Notes: generated from the sequence alone by a model not told the origin. DNA of 21,864 nt from AG41 sp036522815 (GCA_036522815.1 DATDFC010000031.1:1-21864), one strand, 5' to 3'. Positions 7,326 to 16,661 are shown, numbered from the stretch's first letter. Program-made: numbers and translations.

Positions 7326-8453
7326 ATGCGCACCATCGTCGCAGTCGCCGCCCTCGCCCTCCCTGCCGTGCTGACCGCCCAGACCGGCCAGTTCGTCGTG
7401 CGGCTCGGCACCGACACGCTCGCGATCGAGCAGTACACCCGCACTCAGGACCGGCTGCAAGGCGAGCAGGTGCTGCGCAGCCCGCGCACCGTGCACCGCA
7501 TCTACAGCGCGACCTTCGGACCGGGCGGCGCCATCGCCCGCTTCGAGCTCGTCACGCACAACGTGTCGGGCGCGCCCGGTCCGGCGGAGACCAAGGCCGT
7601 GGCCGAGTTCACGGGCGACTCCGCCGTCGTCACCGTGCCGCGGCGCGATTCCACGGTCACGCTGCGGGTGCGAGCCGGTCCGGGCGCCGTCCCCTACATC
7701 GGCCAGGGATTCGGCCTCATCGAGGAAGTGACGCGCCGGGCCAGGGCGTCCGGGAGCGCTCGCTACACCACCACCATGTTGCCGCTGGGCGACACGGAGC
7801 CCCTGGAGGTGACGGCCACCCCCCGCGGACCCGATTCGCTCACGCTGCTGCTGGGCGCGATCGGACCGTTGCGGGCGCGCGTGGACGCCCAGGGCACGCT
7901 GCTCGGCCTCAGCGGCATCGGCAGCACGATGCAGGTCACGGTCGAGCGCGCCCAGGGCCTCGACTTCGCCGCGCTCGGGAAAGGGTTCGCGCCTCGCTCG
8001 CTCGGCGTGCTCTCGCCGCCCGACTCGGTCAAGGCGAACGTGGCGGGCGCCGCGCTCGCGGTGCGCTACAGCCGGCCCTCGACGCGCGGTCGCGTGATCT
8101 TCGGGAACGTGGTCCCCTGGAACCAGGTGTGGCGCACCGGCGCGAACCAGGCCACCGTGTTCGAGACGAGCGCCGATCTCGTCATCGCCGGCACCCCCGT
8201 CCCCGCCGGCAAGTACTCCCTGTGGACGCTTCCCTCCCCCGGCGGGTGGAAGCTCATCGTCAACAAGAACACCGGTCAGTGGGGCACCGACTACAAGGCG
8301 CAGTACGACCTCGCCCGGCTCGACATGACCGTGGAGCAGCTGCGGCAGCCGGTGGAGCAGTTCACCATCGCCATCGAGCCTCGGGGGACGGGCGGCGTGC
8401 TGCAGCTCGAATGGGACCGGACGCGAGGCTGGGTGCCGATTTCTCGAAAGTGA
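7326..8453 (+). CDS. Secreted DUF2911-domain protein
   Basis: 375 residues. Residues 1-18 form a short Sec signal (MRTIVAVAALALPAVLTA, cleavage probable before QTGQ). The middle (about 20-235) is a beta-rich region I cannot name. From about residue 250 to the end is a DUF2911 domain, shown by SRPSTRGRVIFGNVVPWNQV, the following WRTGANQATVFE, a PAGKYSLWTLP segment and WKLIVNKNTGQWG. DUF2911 proteins are exported, often found in soil and marine Bacteroidota, Gemmatimonadota and Acidobacteriota, and have no proven activity. GGAG lies 6 bases upstream of ATG 7326, one of the better Shine-Dalgarno signals here. The next gene starts 4 bases after its stop, so the two are probably co-transcribed. 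Confidence 0.88.
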   Translation: MRTIVAVAALALPAVLTAQTGQFVVRLGTDTLAIEQYTRTQDRLQGEQVLRSPRTVHRIYSATFGPGGAIARFELVTHNVSGAPGPAETKAVAEFTGDSAVVTVPRRDSTVTLRVRAGPGAVPYIGQGFGLIEEVTRRARASGSARYTTTMLPLGDTEPLEVTATPRGPDSLTLLLGAIGPLRARVDAQGTLLGLSGIGSTMQVTVERAQGLDFAALGKGFAPRSLGVLSPPDSVKANVAGAALAVRYSRPSTRGRVIFGNVVPWNQVWRTGANQATVFETSADLVIAGTPVPAGKYSLWTLPSPGGWKLIVNKNTGQWGTDYKAQYDLARLDMTVEQLRQPVEQFTIAIEPRGTGGVLQLEWDRTRGWVPISRK

Positions 8454-8457
8454 GTCC

Positions 8458-8889
8458 ATGCATCTCGACTTCGCCGTCGTCGCCGACTACGCGATTGTCG
8501 ATCAGGCCGGCAAGCTGTCGGTGCTGGGCATCTTCCAGCACATCTGGGTGCAGCAGTTCCCGGCGATGCACCCCCGGCTGCACCTGGTGCTGCGCCTCAA
8601 GGGTAAGCGCACGGAGGTGGGCGAGCATCACGTGCAGATCCGGCTGGTGAACGAGCAGAACACGGAGATCCTCGGCGGGACGGGCAGCGTGAGCTTTGCC
8701 GAGCCGCCCGCGGGCGTGACCGACATCGAGGCGGGGGCGATTCTCGTGTTCGACGTGCCTTTCCCGCACGCCGGGGCGTACCGCTTCGAGATCACGATCG
8801 ACGGAGAGCGGAAGGCCGCCGTGCCCCTGACGGTGAGCCAGCTGCCGGCGCAAACCGCGGGCGGACCGGGTGGGCAGACGCTCCACTAG
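8458..8889 (+). CDS. Small conserved protein resembling DUF6941
   Basis: 143-residue soluble protein without signal peptide or membrane segment. It starts MHLDFAVVADYAIVDQAGKL, continues SVLGIFQHIWV, and has alternating beta-strand character ending in a segment (AYRFEITIDGERKAAVPL) like an immunoglobulin-type or C2-like beta sandwich. The opening pattern 'x-FAVVADY-x-DQAGKLSVLGIF' resembles proteins annotated as DUF6941. I make that link from memory of the family pattern and am not sure of it. Function unknown. It lies 4 bases after the DUF2911 gene and its last 20 bases overlap the next gene in another frame, so all three are probably expressed together. Confidence 0.8.
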   Translation: MHLDFAVVADYAIVDQAGKLSVLGIFQHIWVQQFPAMHPRLHLVLRLKGKRTEVGEHHVQIRLVNEQNTEILGGTGSVSFAEPPAGVTDIEAGAILVFDVPFPHAGAYRFEITIDGERKAAVPLTVSQLPAQTAGGPGGQTLH

Positions 8890-9961
8890 TCTAGGGTTCG
8901 CGGCGCTGATCCTCGCGGCGGGCTGCCGCGACGCCCCCACCGCCGCCAGCCCACCGGTCCGGGTCGATCTGTCGACCGCCTGGTTGCGCGCCACCCCCAC
9001 CGAGGTCGGCATGAGCGCGGCAGGCCTGGTGGGCGCCACCGGAGACGCCGCCGCGATCCCCCGCTTCCGGAGCCTGCTCGTGGCCCGCCACGGCCGGCTC
9101 GTCGCGGAGCGCTACTTCGGCGGCGCGGACTCCACCACCCTGTTCGACGTGCGCTCAATGACGAAGAGCGTCGTCGGGGCCCTCACCGGCATCGCCTTGC
9201 GTGACGGAGTGCTGCCCGGCGTGGCGACGTCCATCGCTCCCTATCTCACCCCGCCCGACACCATGGACTCGGCCGACAGCGCCGTCACCGTGCATCACCT
9301 CCTCACGATGACGTCGGGCTACGCGTGGAACGAGGACACCGGCGACGACTACAATCTCTGGATCTCAGCCGACGACCACGTGCAATACCTGCTCGACCGT
9401 CCCCACGCGACCGCTCCCGGCGTCTCGTTCACCTACAACTCGGCCGCAGTGCACACCCTGGGCGTCGTGCTTCAGGATGCCGCCGCACTGCCGCTCCCGC
9501 AGTACGCCGCTCCCCTGTTCGCGGCGCTCGGCGTGGGAGACACACTGGCGTGGGAGCCACTCGATCGCGGCACTGTGAACGGCGGTGCGGGGATCGCGCT
9601 GCGGGGGCGGGACCTGCTCAAGTTCGGCCAGCTGTTCCTGCAGCGCGGCTGGTCGGGAGAGCGGAGCGTCGTTCCCGCAGCCTGGGTCGACGAAGCGACA
9701 CGGCCGCAGTTCGCGTGGCGCAGGGCGTTCGGGCCCTTGCCGCACGTGACCTACGGCATGCTCTGGTGGGTGTCGGATGACACCCCCGCCGCGTTCTTCG
9801 CCTGGGGTTACGGTGGCCAGTTCGTCTACGTGGTGCCGAGCCGCGATCTGGTCGTCGTCGCGACCACGGACTGGAGCGGCCTGACGGAGGTGACGCCGCA
9901 GGCGCTCGCGGCGACGACGCTGGGTGTGATCGTCAACGACGTGGTGCCCGCCGCCCGCTAG
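8870..9961 (+). CDS. Serine hydrolase lipoprotein, class C beta-lactamase/6-aminohexanoate hydrolase fold
   Basis: 363 residues. The start is GTG 8870, the only usable in-frame start ahead of the lipoprotein signal. That signal ends LILAAGC, with the lipidated Cys at 19, so it is probably anchored on the outer side of a membrane. The active site is Ser96-x-x-Lys99 (RSMTKSVVG), with the second motif Tyr189-Asn190-Ser191 in FTYNSAAVHTLG. HHLLTMTSGYAW is typical of esterase/NylB-like members rather than true lactamases. The third-motif region is GYGGQFVYVVPSRDLVVV. The family hydrolyses esters, amides or D-amino peptides; the substrate is not predictable. The start overlaps the previous gene by 20 bases. 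It converges with the oxidase gene, leaving 12 bases between stops. A related but longer hydrolase is at 14559-16019. Confidence 0.9.
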   Translation: MGRRSTSLGFAALILAAGCRDAPTAASPPVRVDLSTAWLRATPTEVGMSAAGLVGATGDAAAIPRFRSLLVARHGRLVAERYFGGADSTTLFDVRSMTKSVVGALTGIALRDGVLPGVATSIAPYLTPPDTMDSADSAVTVHHLLTMTSGYAWNEDTGDDYNLWISADDHVQYLLDRPHATAPGVSFTYNSAAVHTLGVVLQDAAALPLPQYAAPLFAALGVGDTLAWEPLDRGTVNGGAGIALRGRDLLKFGQLFLQRGWSGERSVVPAAWVDEATRPQFAWRRAFGPLPHVTYGMLWWVSDDTPAAFFAWGYGGQFVYVVPSRDLVVVATTDWSGLTEVTPQALAATTLGVIVNDVVPAAR

Positions 9962-9970
9962 GAAAGCGGG
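9954..9970. terminator. Small hairpin between two convergent genes
   Basis: CCCGC (9954-9958) pairs with GCGGG (9966-9970) around a 7-base loop that begins with the TAG stop of the plus-strand hydrolase. It lies where the two transcripts converge. The stem is short and no T-run follows on either strand, so a shared terminator is only a suggestion. Confidence 0.3.
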
Positions 9971-9973
9971 GGG

Positions 9974-12670
9974 TCATTCGAGCCGCATGATCCGTCCGAC
10001 CGAGGGCACCCCGTTCGCGTTCACCAGGAACAGCAAGTAGGGACCCGGCGGCGCGGTGGTGCGGCTCGCAGGGAGGGTAACCGAGATGCCCCCGCTCACC
10101 GCCGCAAAGGCCAGCGGAACGAGTCGTGCGGACTGATCCATGGCGTGCGTCACTGAGCCGGTCCGGATGAACGTCACCTTCGTAATGCTCGCGCCGTCCG
10201 GCGTGTCCACGAGCAGGGTCTGGCCGTACCCTACCACTGTGGGCGTGGAGCCGCTGAGGCTGGGGCGCGCGCCGCGGAACAGGTACGGCGGCGAAAACAG
10301 CTCGTAACTCAGCTCGCGCGGCGCATTGGCGCCGTCGCCCGAGCCCGTATGGAGCACCCGCCCGTCCGGCAACAGCAGCGACGTCGAGTGATACATGCGG
10401 ATCACGGCGTTGCTCGCCAGCGTGGTCCACGTTCCCGTGGTGGGACTCCACAGCTCCGCGGCATGGACCGCGCCGGTTGCGTTATTGAACCCGGACGCGC
10501 CGGTCCCGCCGGTCACGAGCACGTCGCCCGTGGGGAGCAGGGTGGCATTCATCTGGCGTCGGGCGTACGCCATCGAGCCGGTGTACACCCACGTCGGGTT
10601 CGGCTGATTGAGATCGATGACCTCCGCCGTGTTCGTGGGAGGGTTGCTGCCACCGCCGGCGTAGAGGATTTTCCCCGGCAGGTACATGACCGCGGAGCCG
10701 TAGTCGCGCCACGGGCCGAAGTTGCGCCGCGGCCCGTCGGTCCAGCGGCCCGTGCCGCTCACGTCGAGCCAGCGCGACGGTTGCTCTTCACCGGCATTGA
10801 AGATGCGCCCGTCGGGCGCCACGAACAGGCGCGGATACCACTCGAGCGCCAGGTTCGCCGTCGTGAGCTGGCGCCAACGCGTCCCGTCCCACACCTCCGG
10901 AATCGTGTCGATCGTCATGTTCTCGTCGGTGCCGCCGACGGTAAGCATTTCGCCGTCCGGCAGCGTGGTGTTGGTGGGGTACCATCGTCCCTGGGCCATG
11001 GGGGGCGCGACCTGCCACGAATGGGTCACGGGATCGAACAGGTTGGTGTTCGGCAGGCCGTGCCCGTCGCTGATATGCCCACCGGCTACGAGCAGCCGGC
11101 CGTCGGGCAGGAAATCGTGGCCCGCGCAAAACAGCCACGAGGGGGCCGGCACCGCCGTGAAGGCACCGGTGGCCGGGTCCCACACCTGCGGGTCGCCGAC
11201 GCGCCCCCAGCTCAGCACCGTGCCGTCGGTCAGAAGATGGACGTGGAGCTGCACGATGGGCGCCGGCAACACCGCCGACCACTGGCCGACCTGCGCTTCG
11301 GGCGGCGGGGGTGGGGGGGGTGGCGGGGGCGCACTCTCCGGCGGCGTGTAGACCACCGTCAGGGACGGATGATTGCCCGCCACCGGATCTTCACTGCTCG
11401 AGAACGTGCGGTAGCGGTCGCGCAGCTTCGAGGGATCCGAATTCAACAACAGGCCGAGATTCGTGGAGGGAGCCTCGAGCCATCCTTGCACCATCGACGT
11501 CACGTCCCACGCTTTGAATCCCGGTGTCTTGTCGATGCCGCGCGCGTCCACCGCGGGGCCGATGTCTGCCTGCGCCAGGGGAACGTGATTGCGGCAGCAC
11601 CCGTTGGGCGTCCACCCACTGACACCGTCGTAGGTGTAGCCCGTCGCCCTCGTCGGGTCGGGATTCCGGTTGATGATCCGGTGCGCCGTGACCGTGTAGG
11701 TCGAATCCGCTGTGGCGTCGCTCTCCGTGAGATTGAGGCGCAGTGTCGCGCTTGAAACGGTGGATCCTGTCGGAATGCTCGCGAGGTCGAACGTCATCAG
11801 GATCGCGTTCGCGACCGTGTCGTTCGGCCAGGTATACAGGTTCAGGGTCGCGTCGGTCGCATGAGCGGTCGCATCGAGCCCCAGCCACGTATCGCCGGAC
11901 GGCGGGAATACCGCTGACTGTTGGTCGGGCGGCGGCTCCGCCACCGGTGCCGTGTAGGAGACCGTGAGATAGGGTCGATTGTCCGGAACGGGATCCTCAT
12001 TGCTGCTGAAGTAGCGGTACCGATCCCGTGGCTTGGTCGCGTCCGAGTTCAGCAGCAGGCCGAAGTTCGTGGCGGGGTTGCCCAGCCATCCCCGGAGCAG
12101 GGCGGTCACGTCCCATTGCTTGAAGCCGGGGGTTTTGTCGATGCTCCTGGTGTCAACCGGAGCGCCGATGTCCGCCTGCGCCAACGGAATGCCGCGCCGG
12201 CAACAGCCGTTCGCGGTCCAGGAATTCACGCCGTCGTAGGTGTATCCCGTCGCCCGCGTGATGTCGGGGTTCTTGTGGATGATGCCGTGCACTGGCACTG
12301 CATAGGTCGAGTCGGTCGTGGCGTCGCTCTCTACGAGGCGCAGGTTCAGCGTGGCGCTTGAGATCGTCGCTCCCGTCGGGATGCTCGAGAGATCGAACTT
12401 GATCAGAATCGCGTTGGCGATCGTGTCGTCGGGCCAGGTATACGTGGCGAGCAGCGGCCCGGCCGAGTGATTGGTGGCGTCCAGATCCAGGTATCCATCG
12501 GCGCTCGGGTGGAGTACGACGGTCGACGTTTGAACCGAGGCAGCGAGCCGCGGGGCGTGGCGCGCGTCCGTAATGGAGCGCTCGTCCTGGCATGACACGA
12601 AGGCGAGCCCGATCACGAGCCCCAGGGCGAGGAGCGCGAAGCAGGTGCGGTGTCGCACGACGAGTTGCAT
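9974..12670 (-). CDS. Galactose-oxidase-like copper radical oxidase with two DNRLRE modules, putative lipoprotein
   Basis: 898 residues from ATG 12670; an upstream ATG at 12709 would bury the signal. Residues 1-27 form an export signal ending AFVSC, so Cys27 may be lipidated, though Phe at -3 is unusual. Two DNRLRE-type beta-sandwich modules follow (about 48-240 and 250-442, offset exactly 202 residues), then a ten-proline linker (448-457). A Kelch propeller of the glyoxal/galactose oxidase type follows (about 460-795), then a C-terminal DUF1929-like E-set domain. All active-site residues are recognisable: Cys515 (LFCAGHD) and Tyr564 (RWYPTN) for the thioether-linked radical pair, Tyr760-His761 (RMYHSTSLLLPDGR) and His842 (SVTHAMDQ) as copper ligands. 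The family oxidises a primary alcohol or aldehyde with O2, giving H2O2. The DNRLRE modules probably bind carbohydrate or cell surface. Substrate unknown. Confidence 0.9.
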   Translation of the reverse strand: MQLVVRHRTCFALLALGLVIGLAFVSCQDERSITDARHAPRLAASVQTSTVVLHPSADGYLDLDATNHSAGPLLATYTWPDDTIANAILIKFDLSSIPTGATISSATLNLRLVESDATTDSTYAVPVHGIIHKNPDITRATGYTYDGVNSWTANGCCRRGIPLAQADIGAPVDTRSIDKTPGFKQWDVTALLRGWLGNPATNFGLLLNSDATKPRDRYRYFSSNEDPVPDNRPYLTVSYTAPVAEPPPDQQSAVFPPSGDTWLGLDATAHATDATLNLYTWPNDTVANAILMTFDLASIPTGSTVSSATLRLNLTESDATADSTYTVTAHRIINRNPDPTRATGYTYDGVSGWTPNGCCRNHVPLAQADIGPAVDARGIDKTPGFKAWDVTSMVQGWLEAPSTNLGLLLNSDPSKLRDRYRTFSSSEDPVAGNHPSLTVVYTPPESAPPPPPPPPPPEAQVGQWSAVLPAPIVQLHVHLLTDGTVLSWGRVGDPQVWDPATGAFTAVPAPSWLFCAGHDFLPDGRLLVAGGHISDGHGLPNTNLFDPVTHSWQVAPPMAQGRWYPTNTTLPDGEMLTVGGTDENMTIDTIPEVWDGTRWRQLTTANLALEWYPRLFVAPDGRIFNAGEEQPSRWLDVSGTGRWTDGPRRNFGPWRDYGSAVMYLPGKILYAGGGSNPPTNTAEVIDLNQPNPTWVYTGSMAYARRQMNATLLPTGDVLVTGGTGASGFNNATGAVHAAELWSPTTGTWTTLASNAVIRMYHSTSLLLPDGRVLHTGSGDGANAPRELSYELFSPPYLFRGARPSLSGSTPTVVGYGQTLLVDTPDGASITKVTFIRTGSVTHAMDQSARLVPLAFAAVSGGISVTLPASRTTAPPGPYLLFLVNANGVPSVGRIMRLE
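11345..12526 (-). repeat. Internal tandem duplication encoding the two DNRLRE modules
   Basis: The two module-coding segments lie 606 bases (202 codons) apart; for example GGCCAGGTATAC occurs at 12432 and again at 11826. Protein blocks such as ATGYTYDGV, PLAQADIG, DKTPGF and GLLLNSD are shared. DNA similarity is visible throughout but with many third-position differences, so the duplication is clear but not very recent. Confidence 0.85.
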
Positions 12671-12761
12671 CGTGCATACGTCGCGCCACGACCACAGGTG
12701 CGCGCCCATGACGTTTGGTGCGCCCGCTTTGTGGCGCGCCCGCCGCCGCTGTGGCGAGCCT

Positions 12762-13169
12762 TCACCGCTCGATGCGGAGCTCCTCCCAGGCGACCTGGTG
12801 GGCCCGCACCACGTCGCGGACCTGTCGCTCCCGGCCCGTCAACGCCGACCCTCCCGTCTTGATCTCCAGGAACACCACCCGGCGCAGCTCGCCGTCGTCG
12901 AGACCGTCGAACACCAGCAGGTCGACGGGACTGCCGAGAAAGCGGGCGTCCTTGGGATTGAACCCGAACTCCGGCAGGTAGGGTACGAGCTGCTCGTGCA
13001 CCTTGCCGCTCGTGACGGCCTGGCTGCGCTGTACCGCGTCCTGACGGATCGTCTGTGTATAGCGCGCCTTCCACCGCTGCACGTACACCAGGGCGAGCAG
13101 CAGACCGATCCCGATGCCGAGGACGAGCACCAGGAGCAAACTGGGGAGCAGACGGGCGTCGCTCGGCAC
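12762..13169 (-). CDS. Membrane-anchored Holliday-junction-resolvase-like nuclease domain protein
   Basis: 135 residues from GTG 13169. One N-terminal membrane helix (about 8-30, rich in Leu/Val/Ile) is followed by a basic, Gln-rich stretch and a small domain with KVHEQLVPYLPEF (56-68), NPKDARFLGSPVDLLVFDGL (71-90) and FLEIKTGGSALTGRERQVRD (100-119). This matches the family annotated as endonuclease related to archaeal Holliday junction resolvase (PF10107). Asp83 and Glu102-x-Lys104 give a PD-(D/E)xK-type active site. The cellular role of the family is not established; a nuclease anchored in the membrane is unusual. GTG 13169 is chosen because AGGA lies nearby upstream and it directly precedes the helix. 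It starts 13 bases after the fucosidase stop, so the two are probably co-transcribed; the link may be only positional. Confidence 0.82.
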   Translation of the reverse strand: MPSDARLLPSLLLVLVLGIGIGLLLALVYVQRWKARYTQTIRQDAVQRSQAVTSGKVHEQLVPYLPEFGFNPKDARFLGSPVDLLVFDGLDDGELRRVVFLEIKTGGSALTGRERQVRDVVRAHQVAWEELRIER

Positions 13170-13182
13170 GAGAGAGTCCTGG

Positions 13183-14553
13183 TCAGGCGCCGCGATACAA
13201 GCCGATGCGCAGCGGCCGGGGCGTGGCAACCGCGTCCTGCACTTCGACGCGCACCCTGCGGACCGTCGCGGGCTCGAACCGGTCGAGCTTGCGGTGGCCG
13301 ACCGTAGTGCCGCGTGCGAGCTCCCGCCAGGCCGCTCCATCGCCTTGCGTTCCCAGCACGGCATAGCGCGCGACGCATTGGCCGAGCCGGATGTCCTCCT
13401 CCAGCCGGGTGAGGCCGACCGTCACGGTCCGATCGAGATCGAGCTCGGCCGCTGCACTGCGCGCGCCGGTGACACGCCAGTCGACGGCCCGGCCGGCTGC
13501 GAAGTCCTCGGCGAACAGCGCCGTCAGGTGCGCCCGCAGGTCGGCGAGCCGCGCCACGTCGGTCGCGTGCAGCAGACCCGCGCGCGTTGGCGGGACGTTT
13601 AAGAGAAGCTTCGAGTTCCGGCCCACCGACGTGAACCAGATATCGGTCAACTGGTCTACGGACTTCACGCGCTCGTTCTCGGCGGGGTGATAGAACCAGC
13701 CCGGGCGAATCGAGGTGTCAGTCTCAGCGGGGCGCCACACCGAGCCGTACGGATCGCCATGCTGCAGCGCGGCGATGACGCCGTCACCCGACGCGCCGGG
13801 ATACGGCACCGCCCCCGGGTCCATCGTGGCCCAGTTCGGATCTCCCGCCGCGCCGGCTTCGTTGCCGCACCAGCGCACGTCGGGTCCGGCGTCGGAGAAC
13901 ATCACGGCGTGAGGCTGGAGCCGCCGCACCAGACCGAAGGTGCGCGGCCAATCGTACGCCTGGCGGCGTCCATTGGGCCCTTCGCCGTTGGCGCCGTCGA
14001 ACCACATCTCGGCAATCGGCCCGTAGTGCGTCAGCAGCTCCGTGAGTTGCTCGCAGTAGAAGTCGTTGTAGCGCGGTGAGTCCCCGTACGCCGCCGCGTT
14101 GCGATCCCAGGGCGACAGGTACAGCCCGGCCCGCAACCCCTCGCGCCTGCAGGCGTCGGTGAACTCGCGTACCACGTCCCCCGCTCCGCCGCGCCACGGG
14201 CTCTTGGCGACCGAATGCCCGGTGACCCGGCTCGGCCAGAGACAGAAACCGTCGTGATGCTTGGCGGTGAGGATCAGGGCACGGGCGCCGGCCTCCCGGG
14301 CCGCGCGGGCCCACTGACGGGCATCGAGCGCGGTCGGGTTGAACATTGTCGGGTCCTCGCGTCCGTCGCCCCACTCGCGATCGGTGAACGTGTTGACCCC
14401 GAAGTGGAGAAACAGGGCCAGCTCGTCACGTTGCCAGTCGAGCTGCGCGGGCGAGGGACGGGGCCGGGCCGGCTGTGGGCCAGGAAGCCGCACTACGCTC
14501 CCGCCGAACGCCGTCGCCAGCGTGGTCGCGAAGGCACGCCGTGTGAGCCTCAC
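13183..14553 (-). CDS. Alpha-L-fucosidase, glycoside hydrolase family 29, exported
   Basis: 456 residues. The N-terminus RLTRRAFATTLATAFGG carries a twin-arginine-like signal (RR followed by a hydrophobic stretch), so export of the folded enzyme is likely. The GH29 barrel shows LHFGVNTFTDREWG (49-62), ILTAKHHDGFCLWPS (94-108), LYLSPWDRN (144-152) and EMWFDGANGEGP (182-193), where Asp186 is the expected nucleophile. NSKLLLNVPPTRAGL closes the catalytic domain. The remaining roughly 110 residues resemble a beta-sandwich of discoidin type, with a QDAVATPRPLRIGLY ending. It would remove terminal alpha-L-fucose from glycans. The start is GTG 14553, 5 bases after the upstream hydrolase stop; the frame continues further upstream, but that stretch is the shadow of the hydrolase gene. 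No second catalytic residue can be assigned confidently, as it varies in GH29. Confidence 0.9.
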   Translation of the reverse strand: MRLTRRAFATTLATAFGGSVVRLPGPQPARPRPSPAQLDWQRDELALFLHFGVNTFTDREWGDGREDPTMFNPTALDARQWARAAREAGARALILTAKHHDGFCLWPSRVTGHSVAKSPWRGGAGDVVREFTDACRREGLRAGLYLSPWDRNAAAYGDSPRYNDFYCEQLTELLTHYGPIAEMWFDGANGEGPNGRRQAYDWPRTFGLVRRLQPHAVMFSDAGPDVRWCGNEAGAAGDPNWATMDPGAVPYPGASGDGVIAALQHGDPYGSVWRPAETDTSIRPGWFYHPAENERVKSVDQLTDIWFTSVGRNSKLLLNVPPTRAGLLHATDVARLADLRAHLTALFAEDFAAGRAVDWRVTGARSAAAELDLDRTVTVGLTRLEEDIRLGQCVARYAVLGTQGDGAAWRELARGTTVGHRKLDRFEPATVRRVRVEVQDAVATPRPLRIGLYRGA

Positions 14554-14558
14554 CGAGC

Positions 14559-16019
<1,461 letters not shown>

Positions 16020-16139
16020 TCAGATCGCGGCCTCCGCCTGACCACGGACGTGCAGGATGTTCCGGCACATGGGCGTGGAGCCTCGGGATGACTGACGGTA
16101 CGTAAGCTGTGCGCCACCCACGCCCGGCGCAATCTGCGT

Positions 16140-16616
16140 TCAGTCGCCTTCGATCCACACGTAGGCCCGCCCGTCCCAGGCCACCCAGCCGTCGTGCGCA
16201 CCGGGCTGGCTGATGTAGAGCACGTCGCGGCCGAATGCGAGATGGCGACCGTGACGCGGCGACGAGACACCCCAGCTGGCGCTCCGGCTCAGCTGGTCCC
16301 TCCCGTTGCCGACTGGCTGGCCCGCCCCGACGATGTGCACCGAGCGATCGATGCGGTGCACGATGGCGATCCCGTAGCGCAACCCACCGGCGTCCTTGAT
16401 CTCGACGGCGACGTCCGACAGTCCGTCGCCGTCGAAGTCAGCGAACTCATAGGCCGGGTTGAGCCGCGAAGCGAGCATGAACTGACGACCCAGGCCCGCC
16501 GCGATCAGAGCGCTGTCGGCCCAGCGGGGGAGGCCTCCGAACGTGGTGCGCGAGATCTGGGCGGCCGCCGGTGTGACACCGAGCAGAGCGAGCGCCAGCA
16601 CGGATTTCACCTGCAT
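16140..16616 (-). CDS. Small secreted protein with a calcium-loop (VCBS/FG-GAP-like) motif
   Basis: 158 residues, not recognised as a named family. Residues 1-19 form a Sec signal ending TPAAA before QISRTTFG. Residues 56-71 (YEFADFDGDGLSDVAV) form a DxDGDGxxD loop like those in VCBS/FG-GAP repeats and EF-hands, with Asp60, 62, 64 and 68 as candidate calcium ligands. Later strands (GLRYGIAIVHRI, WGVSSPRHGRHLAFGRDVLYI and the WVAWDGRAYVWIEGD end) read like one or two propeller-type repeats. A single calcium loop is too little for a full propeller. It is divergent from the small membrane-protein gene, with 75 bases between starts, and 120 bases upstream of the exported hydrolase on the same strand. 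The start at 16616 places the signal peptide correctly; no strong Shine-Dalgarno sequence is seen. Confidence 0.8.
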   Translation of the reverse strand: MQVKSVLALALLGVTPAAAQISRTTFGGLPRWADSALIAAGLGRQFMLASRLNPAYEFADFDGDGLSDVAVEIKDAGGLRYGIAIVHRIDRSVHIVGAGQPVGNGRDQLSRSASWGVSSPRHGRHLAFGRDVLYISQPGAHDGWVAWDGRAYVWIEGD

Positions 16617-16661
16617 ATCGGTGATACGCCTGCCTGCGGGACTCCGTTAGGGCGTGCGTGG

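Noticed and set aside
10349..11755. 468-residue plus-strand frame opposite the copper radical oxidase
   Set aside because: Arg/Val/His-rich shadow; the minus-strand gene has full domain and active-site support.
12671..12709. Start of the oxidase at ATG 12709
   Set aside because: It would place 13 residues before the MQLVVRHR signal start and bury a clear export signal.
16020..16139. Possible small RNA or gene in the 120-base gap
   Set aside because: Only a GGAGG ribosome site for the downstream hydrolase is convincing; no stable hairpin plus T-run or promoter pair could be supported.
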